DNA from: Alentia gelatinosa
Lineage: Eukaryota; Annelida; Polychaeta; Phyllodocida; Polynoidae
DNA length: 64,000 bases
Direction: 5' to 3'
Assembly (NCBI GenBank): GCA_950022655.1
Contig: OX465587.1
Coordinates: forward strand, 29,081,716-29,145,715
The notes beneath the pieces are model-generated. The model did not search any database. It saw nothing but the letters and a program-made list of their open reading frames with translations, and was not told the origin of the DNA. Made by a program: the position numbers and the translations under genes. Positions 10,723 through 22,380 of this stretch are shown here, in pieces. Position 1 is the first letter of the stretch. Each line of letters starts with the position of its first letter.

Positions 10723-11093
10723 TATGCTGTTGAAGGATTATAACAACCCCTCTGACTACGAACATTGCCTGAAACAAAATATTGCTATTTCTGTTTTGGA
10801 GTTAAGCACAGAACAGCGACATCGTCACTGCGTTTTAATTTCAGCTTGAATGTGAGTGGAATTGAAACAACGTCTGGGAGAATATTGGTCCTTGTCTCAT
10901 TATCTTTGTTTTCCAAACATCATTGCAAGTACCTAGGTCCAAATAGAAATGTCGTGCGTCTATGGACTTGGTCCGATTATTCAGTATCTACCCTGAGCGA
11001 TTTAAAGGGGTAGTACTTGGTTATTATTATAAGATTACATGGAATAGATCTGTAACAAAGCCAGGAATTGTAAATGTTTTTATTATCCATCTG

Positions 11094-11545
11094 ATACACC
11101 ATTCCCAGAGTGTACAGATGTAATACACACAAAGTGTCTGTTGAAAACACATAGAGAGTGTGTGTCACCATACCCAGAGCATACAGATGTATCAACCCAA
11201 TACAAAATGTCCATACAAAACACACAGGGAGTGTGTATCACCATACCCTGAGCATACAGATATATCCACCTAATACAAAGTGTCCATAGAAAACACATTG
11301 GGAGTGTGTATCACCATACCCGGGGCATACAGATATATCCACCTAATAGAAAGTGTCCATAGAAAACATATAGGGAGTGTGTATCACCATACCCGGAGTA
11401 TACAGATATATCCACCCAATACAAAGTGTCCATAGAAAACACATAGGGAGTGTGTATCACCATATAATCGGAGCATAAAGATATATCCAAGTGATACATA
11501 GAAAACATATAGGCAGCGTGTATGTACATACCCTGAGCATACAGA
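11094..11545. repeat. About 78-82-bp minisatellite
   Basis: Five to six copies of a unit with CATAGGGAGTGTGTATCACC, ATACCCGGAGCATACAGATA and CAATACAAAGTGTCCATAGA. The overlapping minus-strand frames are repeat translations. Confidence 0.88.
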
Positions 11546-11644
11546 TGGCTTTATCTTCCGGGACGGGGGAATATTGACAAATAGTCCTTATGAACAAAAT
11601 AGTGTGTACCTAAAATTAACTAATGTGGGTACCCCACTTGTCAG

Positions 11645-11792
11645 GAAAATGCTGGATAATAAATACAATATAGACTGGTTTCAGAAAATAGCAGTTGTAT
11701 ACTCCTCGGAGTTTCCTCGATATTACTACTTGACAACCTGTTGGAGCATATCTGAAGACAGTCATTATTGTGTATTTATTCAAAGATCAATG
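11645..11792. repeat. Degenerate hairpin related to the family K hairpin
   Basis: Starts TAATAAATACAATATAGACT and ends GACAGTCATTATTGTGTATT, the same outer sequence as the hairpin at 5293, but with a decayed stem. Confidence 0.5.
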
Positions 11793-11934
11793 AACATAAG
11801 GGATAGAACACTACTGATCCAAAGTACCCTCAGGATGTTACATGAGAACCTACCTTATTGCCTCGTTAACCTGAGCGATATTAAATGAAAATACAAGATC
11901 TGACACTAAACCTCCATTCCTAATGTGCTTAATG

Positions 11935-12214
11935 TAAGGCCGGGCGTCCACCTACTACAATAGAAATTTAGACATACCAATATGGCACCGATACAAAAAG
12001 CAAATATCGGACACACATATCTGGAAGGTGCAAAATTGTAGACATATGCCAGTCTACCCCACATTGTATGTTTTTTTTATCGGTGTCTAATCGCAGGAAC
12101 GTGGTCAACTGCCCCGATATTAGGTGACCTTCCGACGCGATTTTGATTTTTTATCGGAAGGTGCATGGTAGACCATATCGGAGCCATATCGTTGTAGATG
12201 GACGCCGGGCCTTA
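11935..12214. mobile_element. Family M MITE
   Basis: Inverted ends TAAGGCCGGGCGTCCACCTA and its near complement GTAGATGGACGCCGGGCCTT; 280 bp, rich in ATCGG words. A second copy in the opposite orientation is at 36871-37159. The 104-codon frame starting at 12143 begins inside this MITE and is not a gene. Confidence 0.75.
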
Positions 12215-13140
12215 AATAACAGAAATAACAGAGTGACAGATGAGTCTTTAAAGAAGAGCATAATGCAGATAATTCTCATGGACACAGGGGGGATAGGGGC
12301 TATGTTTAATTTAGCTGGTTTCCATGGTAACCATTCGGACAAACATAGGGGCACACCTGCGCCATTCTACTCACATGTGGCGTTCGTCATGACATCTGTC
12401 CGCTGTACACTTCCGGTGCCGGGAAGCCTCGTTCTGAGATCATGTTTCTACAGATGATAGGCACGTCGACTACGCATGCGTCGATGTTATAAACACAGGG
12501 GGAGGTTTGTTATTGAACAACAAACAAAACATGCTGTACAAGCTACAAAATGAGAAGGGAATTAGTTTTGTATGGAATAAGGCCAGCCATAAACTCCCAT
12601 TGAGTTTTGTAGCTTTTATTAACGTAGTCTCCATAGGAATAGCATTGGGTGTGAGTTTTGTAAACAGCAAGGTGAGGTCGTCCTATACCTGTCATATACC
12701 GATAATAAATCTTACCATGAATTGGTCTAGCAACTAATGTTTTTGTCGACGCATACAGAACAGATGGCTATATAACAAAAACATGGAAGGGTAATTGCCT
12801 CGAATATAAGCAATTGGTGCAGCACATATATTTTCTAAAGGGTGTTTAAATAAAAGAAACCATCGAGTAAGTATACATATATATACACAGTGAGAAGCGT
12901 TGGGGGTAAAATTATTGGCATTCTTTTTGCATATATATGGTCCTTCTTTCTATTGCGTTGAAATTTTGCATACGTATACTTTATGGATAGCCCCTAAACA
13001 TGCCATTCTTACATTTTCTATTAATATATTTGAGATGTTAGTGTCTCCATTATGAAATCAATAGGGTTATATCGAATGCAGTTTAATGTTAGTGTAGCAA
13101 TCACCGGGTTAGGTTATTTTACCTGGTTGTGATCTCAACC
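12215..13140. other. No supported feature
   Basis: Overlapping short frames on both strands at 12500-12740, none with a recognisable family pattern, then AT-rich DNA. An inverted pair of about 15 bp (GTAGCTTTTATT-type words) is too weak to call. Confidence 0.45.
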
Positions 13141-13456
13141 TAAAGGCCCGTTTCCATTGGCCGATTTCCTGTCACCGATCGACAGTCAGGAACCACCGAC
13201 GGACTTTCTGCACTGCTGACCCGAAATCACTCAATGGAAATGACCCAGTTCGTGAAATGACCCAAAACTTTTTCTGCTATTATGCAATGTGGCACCACCA
13301 ACCACTGAGTGAAAGCTTGGTCACTGAGTGAAATCCACTACACTCACCAAATCGTCTATACTGACGCAGTCAGCGGCACCATCGACAGACTTTCTGGGTA
13401 ACTCAAGAATCTCTGCCGGTTTTTAGCTAGGGAACAAACAATGGAAACGGGCCTTA
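13141..13456. mobile_element. Family H MITE
   Basis: Ends AAAGGCCCGTTTCCATTGG and CAATGGAAACGGGCCTT. With TAA taken as the target, the ends are AGGCCCG and CGGGCCT with TAA on both sides, which would fit a PIF/Harbinger-like element. The superfamily call is tentative. Confidence 0.6.
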
Positions 13457-13666
13457 AGGGGGTTTTCCACTGGACCGACGGTCGCCGATTTCATAACCAG
13501 ACACTCGCCGATCATTATCAGAGGCCCTAGAATTTCTTGTTGAAAATGGTCATTTATTAAAATATTATTAGCAGAATTGAATAAATTACAAAATGTGGGC
13601 TTCCTCTTACGGTCCCAGGAACAATTAATCGGATGAGAAATCGGCCTGGTGGAGGACCCCCTTTAG
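13454..13666. mobile_element. Small MITE with AAGGGGGTTTTCCACTGG ends
   Basis: TTAAGGGGGTTTTCCACTGG on the left and CCTGGTGGAGGACCCCCTTT on the right are inverted. GTCGCCGATTTC and GAAATCGGCC lie inside the ends. It adjoins the previous MITE without a gap. Confidence 0.55.
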
Positions 13667-13839
13667 CCCGACTTCGGTTATAAGCCCACCTACTCACACA
13701 AAGACAAGAGAACACACAAGTAAATATAAAGAGTAGATTATTTAAGCGCGCATGTAACTACAAGCTGTTTGTTCCCTAGCTGAAGCTACGAAACTCACAG
13801 TCAGATTAGTTACAGGCAACATACACTAGGAGAATCCAA

Positions 13840-13990
13840 ACTCGAGTTCGTCGAGTTGTTGTTCGTCGCACAACGGCAAGGTCGCGTATTACTGCTTGAG
13901 GCAAAGACGAGTGCAGTGAGGAGCAGACATTGCCAGCGTATGATAAACAAGACTCGACTAACTTGAGTTTGGTTTAGAACTTATCCTACC
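13840..13990. repeat. Degenerate family B hairpin
   Basis: CCAAACTCGAGTTCGTCGAG on the left and CTCGACTAACTTGAGTTTGG on the right, with tip GAGGCAAAGACGAG, the degenerate complement of the CTCGGCTNNGCCTC tip of other hairpins here. Confidence 0.45.
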
Positions 13991-14480
13991 CATCTATATT
14001 ACTTCAGAATATTAAAAAATAACATAAAACTCACCGAGATCTAGTGGAAATTGTGTGACACTCCATGATGTGTGCTTGTTGATACTCTTGATATCGCTCT
14101 TGTCTTGCTCGCTCATTGGTTATTTTTCACACCACGTCATTTCACAAATGGATCCCACTAGTGTGATAAATTTCATTTTTCTGCATACTCGCCCGAATAC
14201 AGTCGGCTAATGCTAAGCCTATGGAGTTTTTTATTAGGGGTAGGCTAAAGTCAGGTTACATAACAAAGGGTGAATGTGTGGCACTTCCATGCACGGGATC
14301 GGTTCTGTTACTCAGAGTCAGGGGTGGGCACAACACATCCTCTACTGAGAAAGACGCAAACCATCACTCGATCCCCACAATAGATAGTTTCAGTCATAGT
14401 TGAACTCTTACAAATGAGGTTTCCTCCCTCTGACCAATATTTGTGTCGTGTATTTTGGACTCACATTCAGTTATTTTTAA

Positions 14481-14872
14481 CCCTTTAAGGACGGCTGCAT
14501 GGGGCCTAGCTACTCCCATAAGGACGAGCGTTGGTGGCAGTCTGTTTGGCTAGAGGACGGCCACATAATAGTTAAAACTGATATCCAAGTTTTCAATCAT
14601 GCAATATGGTACATAATCATAAATATTTTATTTTTATAGAAATACTAAATATGATGTTATATCTACATTTTCTGAAGATTTCATGAATATTGCTCTATTA
14701 TTTCTTTGTTAAAACATTTTTGTTAATATTGGGACAATGATGCCTCCAGGCATCATGTGTCTTTAGTGCGGTGATGCCTCCAGGCATCATGCGTCTTTAG
14801 TGAGGTGATGCCTCCAGGCATCATGCGTCTTTAGTGAGGTGATGCCTCCAGGCATCATGCATCCTTAAAGGG
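14481..14872. mobile_element. piggyBac-like MITE with 34-bp palindromic repeats
   Basis: TTAA at 14477-14480 and 14873-14876. Inverted ends CCCTTTAAGGACG and CATCCTTAAAGGG (12 of 13 match). Near the right end (14739-14860) are four head-to-tail copies of a unit containing the palindrome GATGCCTCCAGGCATC. 392 bp, no coding frame. Confidence 0.75.
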
Positions 14873-15081
14873 TTAAAACCCGATGTCCCAATCAGTGATG
14901 TTGATTTATACTTCAACTAAGCCAAACATCGAGATGAAGGAAACATACAAAATATTATTACAATTACGCATATAATGTACAGGAATCACACACAAAACAA
15001 TGGACTGGACGAAGACACAAAAATGTAACTACTCCTGTGGTATTCGGATTCAAATCTGTGATATACTACCTGAAAGTCGGC

Positions 15082-15362
15082 CCTAGTCGGTAGATTTGGT
15101 ACAGCTAGGCAAGGGTCAGCCATGATCAGTGAAACCACCTGCTTGAGATGTTATTTTGTCACAGACGAGTTGTCGTTCTATGTTTCAAAATCGGTCGCCA
15201 AATGTTTATCAACATGTTGATAAATACAGTCGCTGACAAAAGAAAGTGGGTAAATGGTCTTTGATTGGGTGGCCCACATGCGCTGAGGGGTTACGTAGTT
15301 TGCCTGTGAGAAGTTCACCGACTCCTATACGATTTAGGAACTAATCGTTCAACCCTGAATCG
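15082..15362. mobile_element. Family A MITE, one-ended copy
   Basis: From GTCGGCCCTAGTCGGTAGAT to ACGATTTAGGAACTAATCG. It includes TTTATCAACATGTTGATAAA, a perfect palindrome. It gives the empty site for the family J insertion at 3218. Confidence 0.6.
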
Positions 15363-15366
15363 TTAA

Positions 15367-15680
15367 GCCTGATGCCCATCTACCGATTTAGGGTTGAACG
15401 ATTAGTTCCCAAATCGTATAGGAGTCGGTCACTTTGCCGCAGGCAAATTACGTAACCCATCGCTCGACCTGCACACTACTAGAATCGGTGTATGGTCCAC
15501 TAATCGCTGGGGGAGGGCAAAAAACAAAGAAAACGAGTGTTCACTAATCGCTGGGTAGCCTTGCCTAGCTGTCCTACATCTACCGACTCCGTTGGGATGG
15601 CTTTGCTGAGACAAATTACCCTCCGTTTGTCGCCGACAAATGTACATAAATGTTCCGAAATCGATAGATGGGCATTGGGC
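15367..15680. mobile_element. Family A MITE
   Basis: Left TTAA at 15363-15366; right flank TTTA (15681-15684), so one side has drifted. Ends and interior match the copy at 1637-1952 closely. Confidence 0.75.
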
Positions 15681-15699
15681 TTTAGATGTGTATTTGGCT

Positions 15700-15830
15700 T
15701 AACACTATGTAAGGAGGTCAGGGCGAAGGTTGTGGTTTGCTATAACTGCAGTCATTATATGCTGGGTCTACTATATTCCTTATATGGCAGTGAAGGAAAA
15801 GGGACAACTCCATGCACCACCGAGCGTTCT
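15700..15830. repeat. Family F dispersed repeat, uninterrupted copy
   Basis: CACTATGTAAGGAGGTCAGG, then a GGTTTGCTATAACTGCAGTC segment and ATTCCTTATATGGCAGTGAA. Other copies: 39669-39796, 40330-40440 with 40979-41030, and 49230-49425. Confidence 0.6.
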
Positions 15831-16296
15831 GACCCCACTTCGGCTGGCCCCCTGGCGGGAAACAGGCACGAGAATCCCTCATTACCGCTCGGCGATGTGT
15901 CAGTTCTCGGTCCGGACACGATGTAATTTCCACCAAATTACCGTTTCTTAAACTGCTGTTTTTTGTGTATTTCTGCTGTTTTTTGTGCATTTTATGACGT
16001 GACAGGCTCGCCATAAGGTAAGATGAGGAGGGGAGGTCGGGCCACCCGGGGAACAGCTTTTATAAGCGTCTGATTGGCTTTCACAACGTGTTTGCCAACT
16101 ATCGTCTCTGATTTTCTTTTGGTTCCCTTACAGCTGATTTAAAAAAAAAATTAACGTCCAATAATTAGACATGAATCATGAAAAAAGAGAATTAATCGTG
16201 AAATTGGTGCGTGTCGAATGGTGCTTCATTTCAAGGACACGCTTATTTCTCAAGGTTGTCATCTTGAATGGGGAATATTGGATTAAACTTATCCCG
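15831..16296. other. No supported gene
   Basis: Overlapping frames on both strands (15718-16014) fall over the end of the family F repeat and show no family pattern. CTGCTGTTTTTTGTG occurs twice near 15953. Otherwise unassigned. Confidence 0.45.
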
Positions 16297-16870
16297 ACGT
16301 TTACATTACAAGATTATAGGCGATTCTTGAATTTAGCACCACCTGACGACTTACCCATGGTTTACACTAGACGATTAAAGGCGGCGATTCTTGAATTTAG
16401 TACCACCTGACGACTTACCTGGTGTTTACACGAGACGATTATAGGCGGCGATTCTTGAATTTAGCACCACCTGATGAATTACCCGGTGTTTACACTAGAC
16501 GATTATAGGCGGCGATTCTTGAATTTAGCACCACCTGATGACTTACCCGGTGTTTACACTAGACGATTATAGGCGGCGATTCTTGAATTTAGCACCACCT
16601 GATGACTTACCCGGTGTTTACACTAGACGATTATAGGCAGCGATTCTTGAATTTAGCACCACCTGATGACTTACTCGGTGTTTCCACTAGACTATTGCAT
16701 GCAGCAATACTTTAATTTAGCACCACCTGACGACTTTCCTAGTGTTTATACTAGATCATTATAGGCGGCGATTCTTGAATTTAGCACTGTGTGACGTTTA
16801 CCAGGTGTTTACATGAGATGATTTTAGGCGGCAAATCTGGCATTTTACACCTCCTGAAAACTTTCAGCAG
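16297..16870. repeat. About 64-bp array built from family C ends
   Basis: About nine units with GGTGTTTACACTAGACGATT, GGCGGCGATTCTTGAATTTA and GCACCACCTGATGACTTACC. The first words are the terminal sequence of the family C MITE, so a transposon end has become a satellite. Confidence 0.88.
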
Positions 16871-17215
16871 TAAAAAGCTAGAAATCGTCTAACGTAAACG
16901 CCAAGCGGGTGGCGACTGCAGATTGTCTGATTCTGTCCGATTACGCAATTTCGCACCACCTGACGACTTTTGAACATACTCTGACGCCAGCGACTATTTC
17001 AAGCCGCCTTGAATTAGTCGTCTATAGAGTGGCAACGACTCTGTGTCGTCAGTGTAAACACTCAGGTACATTCTGAGGTTGACGACTTTTGCGGTGGACA
17101 TTACCACCACCTGACTACTGGCTTGAGGATCTCCAGTCGCCACATATTTAGTCGTCTAGTGTAAACGCCGGGTTACCTAGCGTTTACACGAAACAATTAT
17201 AGGTGACGATTTTTG
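16871..17215. mobile_element. Family C MITE remains
   Basis: AAATCGTCTAACGTAAACGC on the left, and TAGTCGTCTAGTGTAAACGC followed by an inverted GCGTTTACACGAAACAATTA on the right, in a GC-richer body with repeated GTCGTC/GACGAC words. Confidence 0.55.
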
Positions 17216-17699
17216 AATTTCCAACAACAGTGTGTTTTTACACCAGTCTAAAAGCCAGTTTTCATTCGATACAGATATAATTACATAGTTCTCCTATAAT
17301 ATAAACGGAATGTAACAATGGTAATTATATAAGCAATTTTGTGTAGTGGTAGTGTAATGTAAAAAAGTTAAAATAGAGAGTGGGGACCTTAGTTGGAGTT
17401 ATACTATTGAATCCTTTTTTTTTAAAGCAAGAGCTTGAACATGACCACATTGTTTTCGGGTGCCTAATGAGAAGGCAAGGAATGTATACTGTGTATGAAA
17501 TGTACGTGTGTAAGTAAGACTTAAAGCGAAAAAAAATTACAGAGAGTGAGGCATTTCCGCTTAAAAATAACATACAATTTACAAATAAACGGCCATAACA
17601 CACTGTATGATTTCGGAACATGAATGTTCCTGTCCCATTTTAAATAGGTGTTGGTGTGTGGGAATATTGGTGGTATATATACAGTCCTGAGTAGAAGTA

Positions 17700-18000
17700 T
17701 TCTGCTTTCTCACACCTGCTATTTTTTACCCATAGACTTAATATTGAGAACTCATACTCAATGCCCATTGAGTATTTCGAAGAAAGTACTCAATGGAGGA
17801 TTTTATCACAATATTTAGCCAATTAGTCAATGTGAGGAGTGAGATAAATTCAGGAACTTAAATAAGTTTTCAGTAAGAGCTTGATGCCATCTCATTTGAA
17901 TCTCCGTGTAATTCATTTAGCTTCGCATTGCGAATTATTATGCTATTGAAACTGAACGGAGTACAAGATCGTAAATTTTCATAGGTTTCTCCTATAATGT
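17700..18000. mobile_element. Family E repeat
   Basis: CATAGACTTAATATTGAGAACT, 'ACTCATACTCAATGCC' and a hairpin tip AGCTTCGCATTGCGAATTA. It matches 30752-31060 (ACTCATACTCCACGGCCG, GAGTAATTCACTCAGCTTTG). Confidence 0.5.
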
Positions 18001-18280
18001 AGTGAAATGAGGTGAGTGGATAGTGTGAGCGATGCAGTGTAGGGGGTCATGTAGTGAAGTACACTGCAGCGCTTAATGACCAACAGAGGCCAACTTCTTT
18101 GAAGGACCAATTAAAAGTCTGCAGGCGGTAAAGAAACTTCACAAGTAACTATACAATAATTGGCGAGACGAGGGTGTAAACATATATGCAACAAACCGGT
18201 TATGTCAGCGTCTCCTATGACTCCTTATTATCATGATTCATTTTACTATAAGCCAGTAAGGATGCTTGTTTGATAAAACT

Positions 18281-18720
18281 GTTTTATCCTACCCCTAATA
18301 AAGACGCCCTAGGTTTAACATTGATTCAGTGTATCTGACTGAGCTTTGAAGAAAGTGTTATTTATGCACTGAGGTGAGGTAAAAAAACCGGACCAATCAG
18401 GGACAAGACAACGAAAGTAGATCTGGCAGCATTGATAAACACAGCCATCTTCTGACGAGAGAACATGGATAATTACACAATCTTTTCTGTATATCGGTTA
18501 GTGTTTGCGTATTTGCTAATATTGGTAAGTCGTTAAAAAGGGGTAGGATAAATAGTAAACCGAACTCCAGCTAACCTGGTCAGCTTCATCTCACTACGGC
18601 CAGGTCTGCTAAATTACTTCACTCTGCTAAGCCTCGCGTAGTAATATGTGACCTGGTGTCATTCTCTATTCCCATACACGTATTGCAGTTCGTTCTCCAT
18701 GGTCTATATCCTGTGTATGT
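18281..18720. mobile_element. Family B MITE variant plus hairpin
   Basis: GTTTTATCCTACCCCTAATA at 18281 and GGGGTAGGATAAATAG near 18540, then a hairpin with tip CACTCTGCTAAGCCTCGCG. Same layout as 5488-5850. Confidence 0.6.
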
Positions 18721-19114
18721 ACAAGGGTGAGATGAATACAGTTAGAGCAACTTGTTTTTGTCAAAGTTCTCCAACTCATTTGAATGGTACTTGATATTCA
18801 CTCCGCATCAAACCCTTGGAGAATGACGACTTTGACCAAAACCTGTTGGTTTCCTCTTTAGTATCTACAAAACAAAACAACAGATACAATGCTTACTCTC
18901 AAAAAAGTATGTAAAACGGATTGGACTTTCTATGTCTGGATCTAGATGTACGCCAAGTGATGACAATACATTCATGGAAATGAACACTGGAGATATGTAA
19001 ATGTATAAATAGAATACCTGTGATGTGAGATGTAATCTTCCGGGAGTGCTAAATCAATTATATGGTGAATACATATTGTATTTCCAACAGCATGGTCAAG
19101 GATAAGGCTTTTTT

Positions 19115-19312
19115 TCTCCATTGGCCGACAACCACGGTGTAGATTTTCTGTGTTCTCCTAATAGCCTATTTACATTTTGCGTCAGTAGTGCTAAAGGTCC
19201 GTTGGTGGTTTCTGACTGTATATCAGTGATGGCCAATGGGAATAGGTTATTAATCGAACACAAAAAAATCTACACTGTGTTTGTCGGCCAGTGGAAACCG
19301 GCCTATACAATG
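19115..19312. mobile_element. Family H MITE
   Basis: CCATTGGCCGACAACCACGG with TGTAGATTTT on the left, AAATCTACACTGTGTTTGTC with GGCCAGTGG on the right: inverted ends of about 30 bp. Confidence 0.6.
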
Positions 19313-19727
19313 CTTGTGAATGATGTAACAGCATGTAAAGTTGAGGAAGTAGAAGTTTTTTGTTGTTGTTTTTTTTTATTCGTTCTTTATTCTGGAAACT
19401 CTACTAGGGTTAAGAATAACCCTATTTTCAGTAGGCTCCAGGGCCAGTGGTTCAATGTTTCAGTGTTTCATTCATAATATGGGCAACATATATACAATAT
19501 AGGTGTGCATATTTGCACAACAGACATCATACGACAAGCTAGATTGGTTGTATACAATAATAATATATGATGGTATTTACAATGAGATATCAATGGAATC
19601 ATCATATTCACCTCATAGCCTATGTGGGTGGTGGTTGGTTGGGGATCCCTCTTATGAGACCAGATAGTACCATTTATTAAATAAGCTAATCTAAGGGCAA
19701 GGAGACCTTCTTTTGAGTAGGCCTTAA

Positions 19728-20075
19728 CCCTTCAAGAGCCACACATCATTCACCATGTACCCATACTACAGCAGGCACCAGAACCAATTGTGGCCTTTGT
19801 ATGGCCGACTTTTGTAGTCAATGTTGTTAAACAAAACCACAAATTTGAAACTTCCAGTAAATCTGTATCTTTATCAGAACTTCCCGATATATTAAAGAGT
19901 TACTGGCAACATGTAGCCAAATATGTCCTTTAATTTTCATAATTCTGCGATAATTTTTCAAAAAGTTACAAAGGACCAAATTCAGCATTGTTCTTCCATG
20001 CCCACAAGAATGCCATATGGCATTGTCCTGCCATGGCCAGGGGAATGCCATATGGCATTAACCTGCCAGAAAGGG
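19728..20075. mobile_element. piggyBac-like MITE
   Basis: TTAA at 19724-19727 then CCCTTCAAGAG; CAGAAAGGG then TTAA at 20076-20079. Near the right end the palindrome AATGCCATATGGCATT occurs twice, much as GATGCCTCCAGGCATC does in the elements at 8830 and 14481. Confidence 0.65.
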
Positions 20076-20199
20076 TTAAAGTCATTATAGCTTCCTATTT
20101 CTCGTTTCTCAGCAGGGAGATTATTCCAGTAATAGGTGGTTTTATATGGTTCCATGCAAGCTTTGTATAACAAGAAGAATCATCCTCACTACAAAGAAA

Positions 20200-21010
20200 G
20201 GTTATCTATAAGTCACTGGTCGACGAAAATCGAACCGATTTATTGAATCCACCAAATAGTCAGTCGCAGGTGGCCAACGACTGCACGTAGGTGTAAAAAG
20301 ATTGGTGAGGGTGCAGTGTATGCCTTGTTTCTGCTGGATTTGACAGGTCCATACCAACTGAAGTCATTCATTGGCCTCATTGCATAATCTATGCACAATT
20401 AATCGGTGAACACTTCTCTGCATGTCTGTTTCCATTCACCGATCTTGCCTTGGTGGTTCCCGACTGCAAATTGGTGGCGAATAGTCGGCCAGTGGAAAAT
20501 GGCTTTCTTGCAATACATTTCCTTTCAGAAGGCAAATGCGGCGTTTCCACCTGCCCACAAAAACTGCATCAATTATGTGCACCCTGTACAAAAGTTGGTC
20601 GGTCCTTGAGAATTTGTCTATGCTAACAATCGTTAATCCCACAGCACACACTCTGTTTCCACCTAACAACTGATTATATATGCCTATCATATCATCTATA
20701 TATGATCTGACGAGCTTGGAGATTAGCCCTCCACAAATTAACATGGAAACCAGTGGTTTTCAGAAAAGATCAATTTTTTGTCACCACCACTTACTAATTC
20801 AACATGGTTTGATTTTGTTTGTGGTCATAAACGTTGGTCGGTGGTGCCATATTGTGTAATAGTGGAAGGAAATTTATTGCCACTTTTTGTTTCCACTTGA
20901 CGATTATTGCACGAGAAGTATCAGTCGCTGGTGCTAAGTGCAATAATCGGTGGCTATAGTCAGCGGTAAGCGCACATGACTGACAGTCACAACACCATCT
21001 TCAATGACAT
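20200..21010. repeat. Family H-related repeat patches
   Basis: Several short blocks with family H words: GACTGCAAATTGGTGGCGAA, GTCGGCCAGTGGAAA, CCACTTGACGATTATTGCAC. Similar blocks occur at 29100-29340, 31975-32530, 42030-42620 and 60040-60300. Boundaries are unclear. Confidence 0.45.
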
Positions 21011-21229
21011 ATGAGAATACTCAGGTACAGAAACTGAATAAAGATGTGCATCTAATTCCCTGATTAAATCATGCTGAAAAAATGAGTAACATATAGATGT
21101 CACTTCTCATTGGACAGTCTTTCGGCACCGATCTGCAGTTGGGAACCACCAATAGACTTTTTTTAATAGTGTGCCATTGTGGGACCGTTATTGGTACCCC
21201 AAGTAGTCTTTTATAATTGTTATCAACAT

Positions 21230-21612
21230 TATCATCAATCATATACAAAGCCCCCATTTAAAATGTACGGATACTCAGTAAAACCACGACCCGTTGTATA
21301 AAACCTGTCAGATACCATAACTGTGGTATACGGATTCAAACCTGTGGTATACGACCTCAAAACCATGGTATACAGCAAAAACGGTCCATTAGGGCAAGGG
21401 CAGGGAAATAGGCCCTATTGTTATACCCTTTAATATGGCAATTACTGGGTTTAATTTATTTGAAAACAAACAATGATTTTGTAGACAGGCAGCTCTGTAA
21501 ACCACTTGTGGTTGAGCTCGTAATACACTCTCTAGTGCTCGTGTATTACTACGCGTCAACCTTTCGTGTTTTTAGGCCGCCTGTCCACAAAACATCGATT
21601 ATTGACTATGTA
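21230..21612. repeat. Family D repeat followed by hairpin
   Basis: Family D has CAGTAAACCACGACCCATTG-type sequence and repeated GTGGTATACGG words. A hairpin (21460-21612) follows with tip ACTCTCTAGTGCTCGTGTAT. Sister copies: 34405-34690, 35183-35590 and 37545-37770 (no hairpin in the last). Confidence 0.6.
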
Positions 21613-21814
21613 TTCCATGTCCATGGCTGAATATTTCTTTAAATCTAATATCGTAATCATCTTGTTATATTAAAAGTATGACATAGTCGGTCGGCTGAGC
21701 TTAATTCCCCAATTTGTTTTCATAGTCAGCTACCAGATTAAGAATCTATTAAGAACTATATTTCCATTATCTGCTCACTTAAAGTATGTCTGGTTAATAT
21801 CCAGAATTGTCACA

Positions 21815-21935
21815 ATATTTCATATGATTGTTTGTATGGCATGAGTTGTCTTTGCAGAATGATATCACTGAGCTGAGTGATATCTGTGGAGGAAGACAAC
21901 GAACGTCATATAAACAATTATATGAAATTGAATGA
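21815..21935. repeat. Hairpin (CATATGATTGTTTGTATGGC)
   Basis: TTTCATATGATTGTTTGTAT on the left, ATAAACAATTATATGAAATT on the right, centre GATATCACTGAGCTGAGTGA. A second copy lies at 43820-43945, also followed by a family B element. Confidence 0.6.
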
Positions 21936-21937
21936 TG

Positions 21938-22380
21938 TTTTTATCCTACCCCTAATATAAAATCCCATAGGCTTAACATTGGGTTTCCGTATGCCACGCT
22001 GACTGGCATACGGAGTTTTATATGCCACTAGTGGCATACAGCATTGTTATCACGTTATATTCCAAAATCGAGGAGATAGGGTAGGATAAAATCAAAACCT
22101 GATTCGCTTTAAACTTGGCCACCGCATTCCACTCCTGAAGTTTTGGCTCCAGACTTCACTCGGCTTCGCCTCATGAAGTCACTTTGCCAAACTTCAGTCG
22201 TGGAATACGGTGGCCAAGATTAAACCTCATCCAGTTTTACGATAAGATTTTATCCTACCATGTCACATATTTTAAATTTCATATCATACCAGTGGTATAT
22301 AAAGATTTTATGGCATAACCGTGGCATACCATCACACCATGTTCGGTCTATGGAGATTTATATGAGGGTTAGGATATAAA
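21938..22380. mobile_element. Family B MITE composite
   Basis: TTTTATCCTACCCCTAATAT at 21940, the GATAGGGTAGGATAAAATC junction, a hairpin with tip CACTCGGCTTCGCCTCATG, a second GATTTTATCCTACCATGTCA end and a final GAGGGTTAGGATATAAAT: three end sequences, so two elements fused or one nested. Confidence 0.6.

Noticed and set aside
11574..11888. 104-codon plus-strand frame as a gene
   Set aside because: Most of it is the degenerate hairpin related to family K, with no family pattern.
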